Of a stretch of 64,000 nt of DNA, positions 28,726 to 37,023 are shown piece after piece. Below the pieces are notes generated by a model. The model saw only the letters and a program-made list of their open reading frames with translations. It was not told the DNA's origin and ran no database searches. This stretch comes from Flavihumibacter sp. ZG627 (lineage in GTDB: Bacteria > Bacteroidota > Bacteroidia > Chitinophagales > Chitinophagaceae): NCBI RefSeq assembly GCF_000814325.1, contig NZ_JPHF01000001.1, positions 682,001-746,000 of the forward strand, read 5' to 3'. Positions within the stretch are counted from its first letter, which is position 1; each line of letters starts with the position of its first letter. The position numbers and the translations under genes were made by a program.

Positions 28726-29565
28726 CTAATCTTTCTCCGGCCATCGGAACTCTATCGTGGCATTACGGCTAAGGTCAGCCGAAAGAAAAACCTGGACCAG
28801 TTTGCCATCAATGATCATGCTTAATGTACCCGTATTGGGGGGAATACTGCCAAGGTTATGCGCTATGAAAGAAAGTTTGTTTACCTCCAGGTTCCTGTCG
28901 GGATAAATGGTAAAGGATCTCATAGATGCAGTGATGGGAACCCGTACTGCAATAGGTTGGCCATTGAAGATCAGGGAAACTGTATCACCATCAACCTGCC
29001 CGTTATCATAGAGTTTTACAAGGATGCTGTCATTGTCGATCTCAAGGCTGCGAATGGTAAAATCTGACCGGCCCATTGCCATTTTCAGGTAAGCAGCGTC
29101 GGCATTGAAAGCGGCACTGCCAGGAAGAGGCATCGGTGAAGGAATGAATTTCGTTAATTCATATTCTGCATCTGCACATTTGATCTTTAGTAATCCTCTT
29201 GATTTGTTTTCGGCTGATCCCCTGAGTTGGGTTCCCAGGCTTGATTCAGAAATACGGAAACTGTACATGCTAAAACAATTCACGTCAATGGCAGGTTTAA
29301 TAGACCCAAGCAGTTTGATCTCTTTGAGAATTATTACTGAATCAAGCGGTGAATAACTCCCTTCCAGTGAATATCGCTGGAAACGGTTATCTGCGAAAAT
29401 GTATAGGGATTCACCCTTGATTATATTATCGGTCTGTTCAAGTTTAAGTTCAACATAAGCCGACTCGCAGGAGGTCCACCCGAGCCCTTTCCATGTTCCA
29501 TTCAGCAGCTGCGCCTGGAGAACGCAGGAGAAGAGGGTCAGAAAACATAGAAAAACGGGCCTCAT
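28726..29565 (-). CDS. Exported protein of unknown function
   Basis: 279 residues with a clear signal peptide (MRPVFLCFLTLFSCVLQAQ). The mature part starts with an LLNGTWKGLGW lipocalin-like opening. A C-terminal beta-rich domain of about 100 residues (YDNGQVDGDTVSLIFNGQPI, then HNLGSIPPNTGTLSMI) resembles a module often seen at the end of Bacteroidota secreted proteins. I do not recognise a function. It is convergent with the regulator (one base between stops) and divergent from the LD-carboxypeptidase at 29612. Confidence 0.75.
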   Translation of the reverse strand: MRPVFLCFLTLFSCVLQAQLLNGTWKGLGWTSCESAYVELKLEQTDNIIKGESLYIFADNRFQRYSLEGSYSPLDSVIILKEIKLLGSIKPAIDVNCFSMYSFRISESSLGTQLRGSAENKSRGLLKIKCADAEYELTKFIPSPMPLPGSAAFNADAAYLKMAMGRSDFTIRSLEIDNDSILVKLYDNGQVDGDTVSLIFNGQPIAVRVPITASMRSFTIYPDRNLEVNKLSFIAHNLGSIPPNTGTLSMIIDGKLVQVFLSADLSRNATIEFRWPEKD

Positions 29566-29611
29566 GGCTTATTATTTATAGTAATTTACTCAACATCAGG
29601 ATCATTTAACT

Positions 29612-30631
29612 ATGGAAAGAAAGGAATTTATCAGAAATGGTTTTTTTGCAGCTTTATCGCTGCCTGTTGCTACCCGCATTAAAGAACCCGACCCCAATTC
29701 ATTGGCCCTGAAAAGGCCGCCCTACCTGAAAGCAGGAGACACCATAGCTATAAGCTCACCCGCCGGCTATATCACATTGGAAGAGCTTGAACCCGCCATC
29801 AGGCAGATCTCTTTATGGGGACTAAAAGTGAAGCTGGGTTCTTCAATTGGCAGGAGAGACGGTACTTTGGGGGGGACGGATACGGAAAGACTGGAAGATC
29901 TGCAGGCTTTGCTCGACGATCATTCAGTTAATGCAATACTATGTGCAAGAGGAGGGTATGGCCTGGTTCGGATCATAGATCATATTGATTTCAACAGATT
30001 CCGCCGACATCCTAAATGGCTTATCGGATTCAGCGATGTAACTGTACTGCATGCTCACCTGAACTCCGTGGTTCGTGTTGCTTCCATTCATTCCAAAATG
30101 TGTAACAGCTTTCCTGATATATGGGAAGAGGCAGACCAGTTGCAGAAAGATTCCATATTATCGATCCGTGATCTGCTCATGGGAAAAAGCATGTATTTCA
30201 ATGTACCCCCTTCTGAGTATAACCGTTATGGACAAGCGAAAGGAGAACTGATTGGGGGAAACTGTAAGACCATTGAATCAATCACCGGATCAAGCTCTGA
30301 CCTCATTACAAAAGGAAAGATTCTTTTCCTGGAAGATACCGGTGAATATCTCTACAGTATCGACCGGATGTTCTGGAACCTGAAGAGAAGCGGTAAGCTG
30401 GATCATCTTGCCGGCCTCGTGATAGGTGGATTTAAGTTCAAGCCATCCGAAGATCCGGAAGAAGAATTCAACAGGAACATTTTCCAAATTATCATGGAGA
30501 AGCTTGTTGACTGCCATTACCCGGTTTGTTTTGAATTCCCGGTAGGCCACCAGAAGAATAATTTTGCCCTGAAATGCGGTGCTATGGTTAAACTGGATGT
30601 TAATGCCACAGGATCAGTTCTTCAGGAATGA
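29612..30631 (+). CDS. S66 LD-carboxypeptidase, exported form
   Basis: Serine peptidase of the LdcA family, which trims the terminal D-Ala from tetrapeptides in wall turnover. The 339 residues show the nucleophile Ser in GFSDVTVLH, the Glu in LFLEDTGE and the His in FPVGHQKNN, so the triad is complete. About 30 extra N-terminal residues (RKEFIRNGFFAALSLPVA) look like an export signal with an RK rather than RR pair, so this copy may be periplasmic. A cytosolic-looking paralogue is at 35240-36148. Confidence 0.88.
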   Translation: MERKEFIRNGFFAALSLPVATRIKEPDPNSLALKRPPYLKAGDTIAISSPAGYITLEELEPAIRQISLWGLKVKLGSSIGRRDGTLGGTDTERLEDLQALLDDHSVNAILCARGGYGLVRIIDHIDFNRFRRHPKWLIGFSDVTVLHAHLNSVVRVASIHSKMCNSFPDIWEEADQLQKDSILSIRDLLMGKSMYFNVPPSEYNRYGQAKGELIGGNCKTIESITGSSSDLITKGKILFLEDTGEYLYSIDRMFWNLKRSGKLDHLAGLVIGGFKFKPSEDPEEEFNRNIFQIIMEKLVDCHYPVCFEFPVGHQKNNFALKCGAMVKLDVNATGSVLQE

Positions 30632-30640
30632 TTTTTATGC

Positions 30641-30648
30641 TATTTTTA
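30641..30648 (+). promoter_or_regulatory. Possible -7 box before the small membrane protein
   Basis: TATTTTTA, one base from TAnnTTTG, four bases before the ATG at 30653. It follows the same close spacing seen at 19248, 27942 and 54816. The poly-T context makes a chance match possible. Confidence 0.28.
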
Positions 30649-30652
30649 TTGC

Positions 30653-30841
30653 ATGCTGACACTATTAGTTTGGCTTGTCCTTTTTATACTTTGCTGGCCA
30701 TTGGCCATTGTCGCTTTGATAATGTATCCTATCGTGTGGATCCTCTTAATTCCTTTCCGGATTCTGGGGATAGCAGTGGATGGCATACTCGAAGCAATCA
30801 AAGCCTTGTTTCTTTTGCCTGCACGTCTCCTGCGTAGTTAA
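30653..30841 (+). CDS. Small hydrophobic membrane protein
   Basis: 62-residue protein, almost all of it hydrophobic, with two likely membrane helices (about 3-25 and 28-48) and a basic end (PARLLRS). It starts 21 bases after the LD-carboxypeptidase stop. No function is recognised. The consistent hydrophobic pattern, an ATG start and a -7-like box favour a real gene. The overlapping reading frame from 30628 has no such features. Confidence 0.6.
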   Translation: MLTLLVWLVLFILCWPLAIVALIMYPIVWILLIPFRILGIAVDGILEAIKALFLLPARLLRS

Positions 30842-30854
30842 TAGCCGGGAAAAA

Positions 30855-31322
30855 TCATTGGCCTTTTTTTCTTGCAGTTCTCCTTCCCATCCTTTGAATG
30901 AGTGTGTCCAACTCCAGTTGCTGTTCCGGATTGCACATAGCCCTCAGTTTCCGGAAATGCTCATAATTATTGATGGTGAGTTCTGTTTCTATTTTCCCAA
31001 TTGTATTTGCATAGCTAAGGATCACTGAATCAGGTTGAGGTTCTGCTTTTAGATTTTTATAAAGGGATTCCCTGCTTGTTCTCATGGAATCCAATAGTGG
31101 TTTATTCTTTTGTTTTACTGTATCCAGCATTTCTTTAAATGCTGCAGCCTGTTTATCATCGAGTGACAATTCTTTCACCATGAACTCAATGGGAGATCTT
31201 TGGGTCCTTACTCTTGGTCGGCGTTCCTTAGTTCCGAACAGATACATACCTACCATCACAAGATTAGAGATCAGCAATACGCCAATTATAAACAGAAGAG
31301 ATTTATTTTTTATACTGGTCAT
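30855..31322 (-). CDS. Spy/CpxP-like periplasmic protein
   Basis: 155 residues: an N-terminal membrane anchor (about 8-28) and a helical, charged domain with LSLDDKQAAAFKEMLDTVKQK and CNPEQQLELDTLIQRM, the pattern of Spy/CpxP or periplasmic heavy-metal sensor proteins. It ends in a basic tail (RMGRRTARKKGQ). It overlaps the probable anti-sigma gene by four bases (ATGA), so it belongs to the sigma-factor operon. A role in sensing envelope or metal stress is inferred from that context. Confidence 0.72.
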   Translation of the reverse strand: MTSIKNKSLLFIIGVLLISNLVMVGMYLFGTKERRPRVRTQRSPIEFMVKELSLDDKQAAAFKEMLDTVKQKNKPLLDSMRTSRESLYKNLKAEPQPDSVILSYANTIGKIETELTINNYEHFRKLRAMCNPEQQLELDTLIQRMGRRTARKKGQ

Positions 31323-31657
31323 GGCAGAATGGTGTTTTGGTCAATCATGGAATTTCGTTCAAAATGGTATTCCTGTGCCAGGGCGGTCATATTATCAACA
31401 CTATCCTCTGGAGGGGTATCCTTATTGCTGAATAGTATAAATAAATTGATTGCCAGCAACAGAACGATAAAGGTTAGTGCTACAGTTGGGCGGCTGATAT
31501 ACGCAGCAAGGTTTGTCCATACACCTTCATCATTCCCCATCCTGCTTCTCAGTCGGGTATAGAAATGTGCCTTTGTTTCGGCTTTAAGAACATTGTCTAA
31601 ACTACCGAGCACCTCTTCCACTCTTTTTTCAGTATGCTCTTTGGATGTCATGGTCAT
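31319..31657 (-). CDS. Probable membrane anti-sigma factor
   Basis: 112 residues with a soluble N-terminal half (about 1-54) containing FYTRLRSRM, one membrane helix (about 58-75) and a short periplasmic end. It follows the ECF sigma gene without a gap and precedes the Spy-like gene. Size, topology and order fit a short anti-sigma factor, but no zinc-binding HxxxCxxC motif is visible, so the role is inferred. The start could be the ATG at 31657 or 31651. Confidence 0.6.
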   Translation of the reverse strand: MTMTSKEHTEKRVEEVLGSLDNVLKAETKAHFYTRLRSRMGNDEGVWTNLAAYISRPTVALTFIVLLLAINLFILFSNKDTPPEDSVDNMTALAQEYHFERNSMIDQNTILP

Positions 31658-32236
31658 TTATTTTATTTCAAAATATTCAATCAATTTCTTTCTCAGGTTG
31701 GCTTTGGCCCTTTGCTGTAACGATTCCACTGCACCGATGGTTGTTTGCAGTATTAGGGCTATTTGCTCATTTCCCAATCCTTCCAGTTTCTGCAGACTGA
31801 ATACCACCATTTGCTTTTCGGGCAGTTGCCGGATGGCTTTAAACAGTAAAGTTGCATCCTGTTTTTTTTCCAGTGCCACGCCGGGATGGTAAAAATCAGA
31901 TGCCTCTTTTTCCTCCTTACCTCCCCCCGCCCAGAATGATCGGATAAAATCCAGTCTGTTTCTACGGGTCTTTTTTCTGATCAGGTCCAGTGAACGATTC
32001 ACCGTCATCCGGTAAAGCCATGTACCGATAGATGCATCTGCACGAAATCCATCTATAGAGTTCCAGGCGGCCATGAACACTTCCTGGCTCAGGTCTTCCG
32101 CGTCTTCTGCATGCTGTAACAGCCCCAGCGCAGTGTTGTAGACCTTATCTTTCCAGCCATCCACAAGTTCCCTGAAAGCAGATTCCTCCTTCCTTTTCAG
32201 CCTTATGATGAATTCAGTTTCGTTGAATGATCCCAT
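31658..32236 (-). CDS. ECF RNA polymerase sigma factor
   Basis: 192 residues: sigma region 2 (about 20-90, with AEDLSQEVFMAAWNSI and GTWLYRMTVNRSLDLIRK) and region 4 (about 125-185, with LPEKQMVVFSLQKLEGLGNEQIA). It heads the sigma, anti-sigma, Spy-like set and starts 47 bases after the outer-membrane receptor gene on the same strand. A box reading TAATTTTA (32268-32261) upstream could drive it separately. Confidence 0.9.
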   Translation of the reverse strand: MGSFNETEFIIRLKRKEESAFRELVDGWKDKVYNTALGLLQHAEDAEDLSQEVFMAAWNSIDGFRADASIGTWLYRMTVNRSLDLIRKKTRRNRLDFIRSFWAGGGKEEKEASDFYHPGVALEKKQDATLLFKAIRQLPEKQMVVFSLQKLEGLGNEQIALILQTTIGAVESLQQRAKANLRKKLIEYFEIK

Positions 32237-32283
32237 GTTGTTGCGCTGGTACTATCCTGCTAAAATTACGGATCTGTATTTCA

Positions 32284-35157
32284 TCATTCCATAATGATGT
32301 CGCTATTGGCTTGCCCCGCCCCACCTGGTCTAACAGGACCTCCAGGAGCACCAGGACCCATTGGATTCATAGGTCTTTGCATTCTTCTTTCTGCAGGGGC
32401 CGGCGCCTTGCCAAAATTTCTCAGCCGGTAAGAAAAGGTTAGCATGAAATATTGCTGCAGCACCTGTGTCCAATTGTCTTCAATGCCATCACTCGATACG
32501 GTTCTGCTGATACTTCGGTTCTGTTTCAACAGATCAAATACGGAGAGCCGAAGATCTCCTTTCTGGTCTTTCAGGAATTTCTTTCCAATAGCCGCATTCC
32601 ACAACCAGAAATCCTGGTTGAATTCAGCTGTCAATCCCCGGTACAACATATTGTTCAACTCGTTATCTATATACCATCCCGATTTGCTTAGGAGATTAAG
32701 TCTTACTCCTGCAGACTGTGAGAAATACTTATTGTTGAGGTTCTGCTGAAGATCATTTTTTACAATGCTCCTGCTTGCGTTGTAGTTGATATTGAAATCA
32801 ACATACTCACTAATATTGCTCGCCAGGATTATACCACCGCTAAAAGTTGAGTTCCTGGTTTCATTCAGAATATTGTTTATCAGTCCAGGTGTCTTCACAT
32901 AATTGTAACCACCATTAAAAGTAAGATTCGATTTTATAGATTTAAAAGGAAATGAGTAGGTGGCAAAAGTCCGAAGGTTCCAGAACCCATCAAGGTTTAC
33001 GGGCTTGGAAAGACGAGATCCCTGTTTTAGTGTGAATGTTGGCGTTAGTACAGAATCAGAAGTTGCAGTATAAGTTGCATTTGTTACATAGTCCATCGTA
33101 TTGGTAGCAAACAGGTTGAAGAAAAAGCTGTTTCCTTTTCTTGAATCCGAATAGGTATATCTTGTGCTGAGGGTATTAGAATATGATTGGTCGAGGTTTG
33201 GATTACCAGTTGTGGGAAATAGTACATTGTTGATATTGATAACGTTCTGTAACTGGTTTACCGATGGGGTGCTGGTAGAAGCTCGGTAGAACATCATGAG
33301 GTTGCTTTTTTGTCCGATCTTTCCCCTGAACATTGCGTTCGGCAGAATATTGCTGAATGATTTCTTTAAATTTCCTTTTGCAGGATAGGTCTGATCATTA
33401 TCCAGCTCCGTATTTTGCAGGTCAACACCAATGGCAAACATTCTCTGCCGGTCGCCCACCCGGTAATTTACACCACCTCTTTGTGTGGTAACATTATTGG
33501 TGAACACATTAGAAAGGGAGGTGTCAAGTATGCTGTACTTACCTGCATTGTCATCAAAGCGGTAGGCCCGGGTATCTGCTTCGTTTTTGGAGAAACCAGG
33601 ATTGTAGCGGAATTGTAATGATCCTTTTTTACCTATCGGTTCTGAGTATTCGAGATTGGCGCTGTAATTCTGGTTTCTTGTTTCGGATAAGGATTGCTGG
33701 AAGGTGCTGTCATATTCAGGCGTCAGTGCCTTAAAAAAGGTAGAGATCGTTTGCTGGTCACGCGTACTGTTGCGGTTACTGAATCCGGTAGTCAGTCCAA
33801 TTCCAAAACTCCTTCTTGTTTTACCCAATGCCTGGCGGTAAAAGATATTGTTATTGAAATTATAACCATTGCCTTTTACCCTGTTCGGATCAACGGTTCT
33901 GCTGGTAACAGTACCATCCAGGTTCCTTTGTTCACCGCTTGTATAGGATCTTATATCATTTTCCTGGTAGCTAAGGCTGGGGGTTATGATCAATGATTTC
34001 TGGGAGTCAATTTTATATTGCATCCGCATGTTGAAGCGGTGGCTGGTGGATGTATTTATGGATTCAGAATTCTCTGAATAAAAACTGTTGGGAACATTGG
34101 TGTTGAACTGCTCCCTGTTGGTACGCTGGCTTCTGTTATTGGTATTGTTATTAAAGAAATAGCTTCCACTGGTTTCAAGTTTTTTACCCCAGAGATCGCT
34201 GTAGTTGAGCCCTAATGCATTTGTTTTTGTGATACCGTTCTGCTGGCCTGTCTGGAAGTTACCTGACCCACCTCTGCCCCTTCCTCCGCCTCTTCCACTA
34301 TTGCCACCTGAAAGACCAAGCATATCCGTAGAACTGAAGTTCTGCTGGTTAATATTATTGAATAGTCCAACTACAGAGATCCGTCGGTTTTTATTAAAGA
34401 AGTTCACCGCACCGCCGGCCTGGTAGCGGTCATCAGTACCATATCCTGCATATACCCGTCCGAACTGTCCGTTTCTCCGGTCTTCCCTGGTTACAACGTT
34501 TATGGCTTTAACACTGTTGCCATCATCAACACCTGTGAGTTGTGCCTGGTCGCTCAGCCTGTCAAATACCTGTATCTTATCAACAACTTCTGCCGGCAGG
34601 TTTCGAAGTGCGGCGGTAGCATCATCACCAAAAAATTCACGACCATCAATAGTTACTTTTCGAACTGTTTCTCCCTGCGCTTTTACTTCACCATTTTCGA
34701 TCTGTATCCCTGGCATTTTTTTCACCAGGTCTTCCACGTTCGCATCAGGGTTCACTTTAAACTGGTTGGCATTAAATTGAACCGTATCGCCTTTTTGCTG
34801 GGTAGGAGGGGTGGTTGCCTTGATCACTACCTCTGTAAGGGTTTTGCCCGATTTTCCCAGTTCAATATTACCGAGGTCAATATTATTTCCCTGTAGCGTG
34901 ATCGTTTTTTCATAATTATCAAATCCCACAAAGGTGACCGTTAGTTTATATGACCCATCGGGAATTTCAGCAAAGCTGAATTCACCTGATATTGCAGATA
35001 CGGTAGTTCTCGAAAAACTGGTATTACGTAACTGGATTGTTGCACCAGAAAGGCCAGTCCTGGCGGTACTATCCTGAATTTTTCCTTTTACTGTAGATTG
35101 CGAATAAGCACAAAACGATAAGGTTAACCCGGTCAGCAGAATCATAAAAATCTTCAT
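32284..35157 (-). CDS. TonB-type outer-membrane beta-barrel receptor
   Basis: 957 residues: signal peptide (1-19), carboxypeptidase-regulatory-like domain (about 22-110), plug (about 125-230, with VEDLVKKMPGIQIENGEVKAQG) and a long beta barrel of the OMP_b-brl_3 type. No SusD partner is adjacent, so a glycan-uptake pair is not supported. Two low-complexity parts stand out: a Gly/Arg loop near residues 285-300 and a Pro/Gly/Met-rich C-terminal tail. Location directly upstream of the sigma/anti-sigma/Spy genes suggests shared stress regulation. Confidence 0.88.
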   Translation of the reverse strand: MKIFMILLTGLTLSFCAYSQSTVKGKIQDSTARTGLSGATIQLRNTSFSRTTVSAISGEFSFAEIPDGSYKLTVTFVGFDNYEKTITLQGNNIDLGNIELGKSGKTLTEVVIKATTPPTQQKGDTVQFNANQFKVNPDANVEDLVKKMPGIQIENGEVKAQGETVRKVTIDGREFFGDDATAALRNLPAEVVDKIQVFDRLSDQAQLTGVDDGNSVKAINVVTREDRRNGQFGRVYAGYGTDDRYQAGGAVNFFNKNRRISVVGLFNNINQQNFSSTDMLGLSGGNSGRGGGRGRGGSGNFQTGQQNGITKTNALGLNYSDLWGKKLETSGSYFFNNNTNNRSQRTNREQFNTNVPNSFYSENSESINTSTSHRFNMRMQYKIDSQKSLIITPSLSYQENDIRSYTSGEQRNLDGTVTSRTVDPNRVKGNGYNFNNNIFYRQALGKTRRSFGIGLTTGFSNRNSTRDQQTISTFFKALTPEYDSTFQQSLSETRNQNYSANLEYSEPIGKKGSLQFRYNPGFSKNEADTRAYRFDDNAGKYSILDTSLSNVFTNNVTTQRGGVNYRVGDRQRMFAIGVDLQNTELDNDQTYPAKGNLKKSFSNILPNAMFRGKIGQKSNLMMFYRASTSTPSVNQLQNVININNVLFPTTGNPNLDQSYSNTLSTRYTYSDSRKGNSFFFNLFATNTMDYVTNATYTATSDSVLTPTFTLKQGSRLSKPVNLDGFWNLRTFATYSFPFKSIKSNLTFNGGYNYVKTPGLINNILNETRNSTFSGGIILASNISEYVDFNINYNASRSIVKNDLQQNLNNKYFSQSAGVRLNLLSKSGWYIDNELNNMLYRGLTAEFNQDFWLWNAAIGKKFLKDQKGDLRLSVFDLLKQNRSISRTVSSDGIEDNWTQVLQQYFMLTFSYRLRNFGKAPAPAERRMQRPMNPMGPGAPGGPVRPGGAGQANSDIIME

Positions 35158-35222
35158 ATAGATAAGCTTGTCTTACTCATTAGACGAACAGTAATCAGTA
35201 TTCCTACGGAGGCTTCGCGATT

Positions 35223-35235
35223 TATTTTTATTTTG
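35223..35235 (+). promoter_or_regulatory. Possible -7 region of second LD-carboxypeptidase
   Basis: Overlapping candidates TATTTTTA (35223-35230) and TATTTTG (35229-35235) lie just before the ATG at 35240. Both are near the Bacteroidota consensus. The region is T-rich, so this is weak. Confidence 0.28.
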
Positions 35236-35239
35236 CAGC

Positions 35240-36148
35240 ATGCGCATCCCCCCATATCTAAAAAAAGGTGATACCATTGGAATGGTTTGTCCCGCCGGCT
35301 ATATGCCTCCTGAAAAATGGCAGACTGCTGTAGATGTATTGCAACAGGAAGGCTATTCTATCAGGCTTGGGACTACCATGAACAGCAAGTCGGAGAATTA
35401 TTTTTCCGGTACCGATGCTGAGAGGCTGGCAGATCTGCAGGCGATGCTGGACGATAGTTCTGTAAAAGCAATCTTTTGCGGAAGGGGAGGGTATGGTATG
35501 GGAAGGATCATCGATCAACTGCAGTTTAAAAACTTTCGCAAACATCCCAAGTGGATAATAGGTTTCAGTGATATTACCGTTCTCCATGCCCATGTGAACA
35601 GGCAATTAAAGATCGCGAGCCTGCATGCTCCCATGGCAGCAGCCTTCAATGAAGGTGAGTATGCGAATCCTTATGTACAGAGTCTTCTTGCTGCTGTAAG
35701 AGGTGAAAAATCCGTTTACAGGAAAGCCCCCCATCCATACGACAAAAAGGGAAAAGCCAGCGGCAGACTGGTGGGAGGAAATCTTGCCCTGGTAAGCCAT
35801 CTGATCGGAACGCGATCTGCCTATAAAACAAAGGATCGGATTTTATTCCTGGAAGATGTGGGAGAGCAATTATACAATATTGACCGGATGATGATTCAAC
35901 TTAAGCGCTCGGGAATGCTGGAGAATCTTTCAGCACTTATTCTCGGTGGCTTTACCGATAACAAGGATACGGACCGGCCATTTGGAAAAGATATAGAAGA
36001 TATTTTTAAGGATTTGCTGGATGAATATGATTATCCTATCTGTTATGGATTCCCCGTAAGCCATGATAAAGAAAATTATGCACTGAAAGTAGGCGTCAAC
36101 CATACGCTAATTGTAAACGAGGAGGGATCCATTCTATCAGAAAAATAA
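35240..36148 (+). CDS. S66 LD-carboxypeptidase, cytosolic form
   Basis: 302 residues without a signal peptide. The triad is visible: Ser in GFSDITVLHAH, Glu in LFLEDVGEQLYNIDRM, and His in FPVSHDKENYALKVG. It is clearly paralogous to the protein at 29612 along its whole length and would recycle muropeptides in the cytoplasm (LdcA role). Its last bases are followed by a 7-base tandem repeat shared with the end of the convergent hydrolase gene. Confidence 0.9.
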   Translation: MRIPPYLKKGDTIGMVCPAGYMPPEKWQTAVDVLQQEGYSIRLGTTMNSKSENYFSGTDAERLADLQAMLDDSSVKAIFCGRGGYGMGRIIDQLQFKNFRKHPKWIIGFSDITVLHAHVNRQLKIASLHAPMAAAFNEGEYANPYVQSLLAAVRGEKSVYRKAPHPYDKKGKASGRLVGGNLALVSHLIGTRSAYKTKDRILFLEDVGEQLYNIDRMMIQLKRSGMLENLSALILGGFTDNKDTDRPFGKDIEDIFKDLLDEYDYPICYGFPVSHDKENYALKVGVNHTLIVNEEGSILSEK

Positions 36149-36162
36149 TCCAAGGATCTCTT

Positions 36163-36190
36163 CTATTACCTATTGCCTATTGGCTATTGC
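36163..36190. repeat. Four tandem 7-base units CTATTRS
   Basis: CTATTAC, CTATTGC, CTATTGG, CTATTGC in direct tandem. The repeat covers the stop and last codons of the minus-strand hydrolase (ends at 36177), giving its C-terminal Gly-Asn-Ser-Gln, and lies 14 bases after the stop of the plus-strand gene. Confidence 0.8.
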
Positions 36191-36989
36191 CCCCCAACAC
36201 CGAATCCATCACCATCCTGTATTCCGGATAGGTGGTGAGATCATTATGGGTGCCGCCTTCTATAGTAATAAATCGGTCCTTGGGTTTCAGCAATGGTATT
36301 AGTTTTTTTGCATTGCGATAAGGTACCACACCATCATCCGTTCCCTGGAAAATAATGACCGGCATCAGTACTTCGGGAAGGTATTTATAAGTGGGAAGTT
36401 CATAGTGGATCATCCTGCCGATCGGGTAAAAAGGCAGATAATAACTGAAGAGGGAATGGATGCTATAATAAGGTGTTTCCAGCAACAATAATTTGGCATG
36501 ATGGGTGGCAGCAACCTGTGCTGCTATGCCAGTGCCCATGCTCTTTCCATAAAGAATAATACTATCTCCTGAATAGTTGCTTTTGGCGAGCCGGAATAAC
36601 TGGTCGGCATATTCATATAATCGTTCTTCTGTAAGCGGACCGGTGCTTTTGCCAAAACCAGGATAATCTATCATCCATACCTGATAACCTTTTGCTGTTA
36701 ATGAGGGAACGTATTTCGCATACCAGGATATGTTTTTCCTGTTACCATGAAAATAGAGAATGACGCCTTTGTTTCCTTTGCTGCTATCTGCTAAGAACTG
36801 TATTATATTAAGATTGCTTTCTTGATCGAAGGGTATATTGATTTCCTTATGCGGCAGACCAAAATTATAATTATCCGTTTTCAGCAGCGGCTCGGGATGG
36901 AAAAGGAATTTATCCTGCAGGTAAAAGATGCCGATACCCAGTAGTGCATAAATAAGGGTGATGATCTTGATCCAGCGTGATAATTTCAT
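36177..36989 (-). CDS. Membrane-anchored alpha/beta hydrolase (first paralogue)
   Basis: Serine hydrolase of the BEM46/YfhR-like type. The ATG at 36989 (MKLSRWIKIITLIY) gives 270 residues with an N-terminal membrane anchor. The frame opens nine codons earlier, but that part is not typical. Oxyanion-side YFHGN, nucleophile GKSMG, acid GTDD and catalytic His in GGTHNDL are all visible. It is paralogous to the hydrolase at 38139, and the two flank the ferritin-like/VIT gene on the same strand. The substrate is unknown. Confidence 0.85.
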   Translation of the reverse strand: MKLSRWIKIITLIYALLGIGIFYLQDKFLFHPEPLLKTDNYNFGLPHKEINIPFDQESNLNIIQFLADSSKGNKGVILYFHGNRKNISWYAKYVPSLTAKGYQVWMIDYPGFGKSTGPLTEERLYEYADQLFRLAKSNYSGDSIILYGKSMGTGIAAQVAATHHAKLLLLETPYYSIHSLFSYYLPFYPIGRMIHYELPTYKYLPEVLMPVIIFQGTDDGVVPYRNAKKLIPLLKPKDRFITIEGGTHNDLTTYPEYRMVMDSVLGGNSQ

Positions 36990-37023
36990 GGGAGCAAAGC
37001 TAAAGCAACTGCCCATTAATTAG

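Noticed and set aside
30855-35157. A classic SusCD glycan-uptake locus with FecI/FecR-type regulation
   Set aside because: No SusD-like lipoprotein, no glycosidase and no FecR-type anti-sigma with a large periplasmic domain is present.
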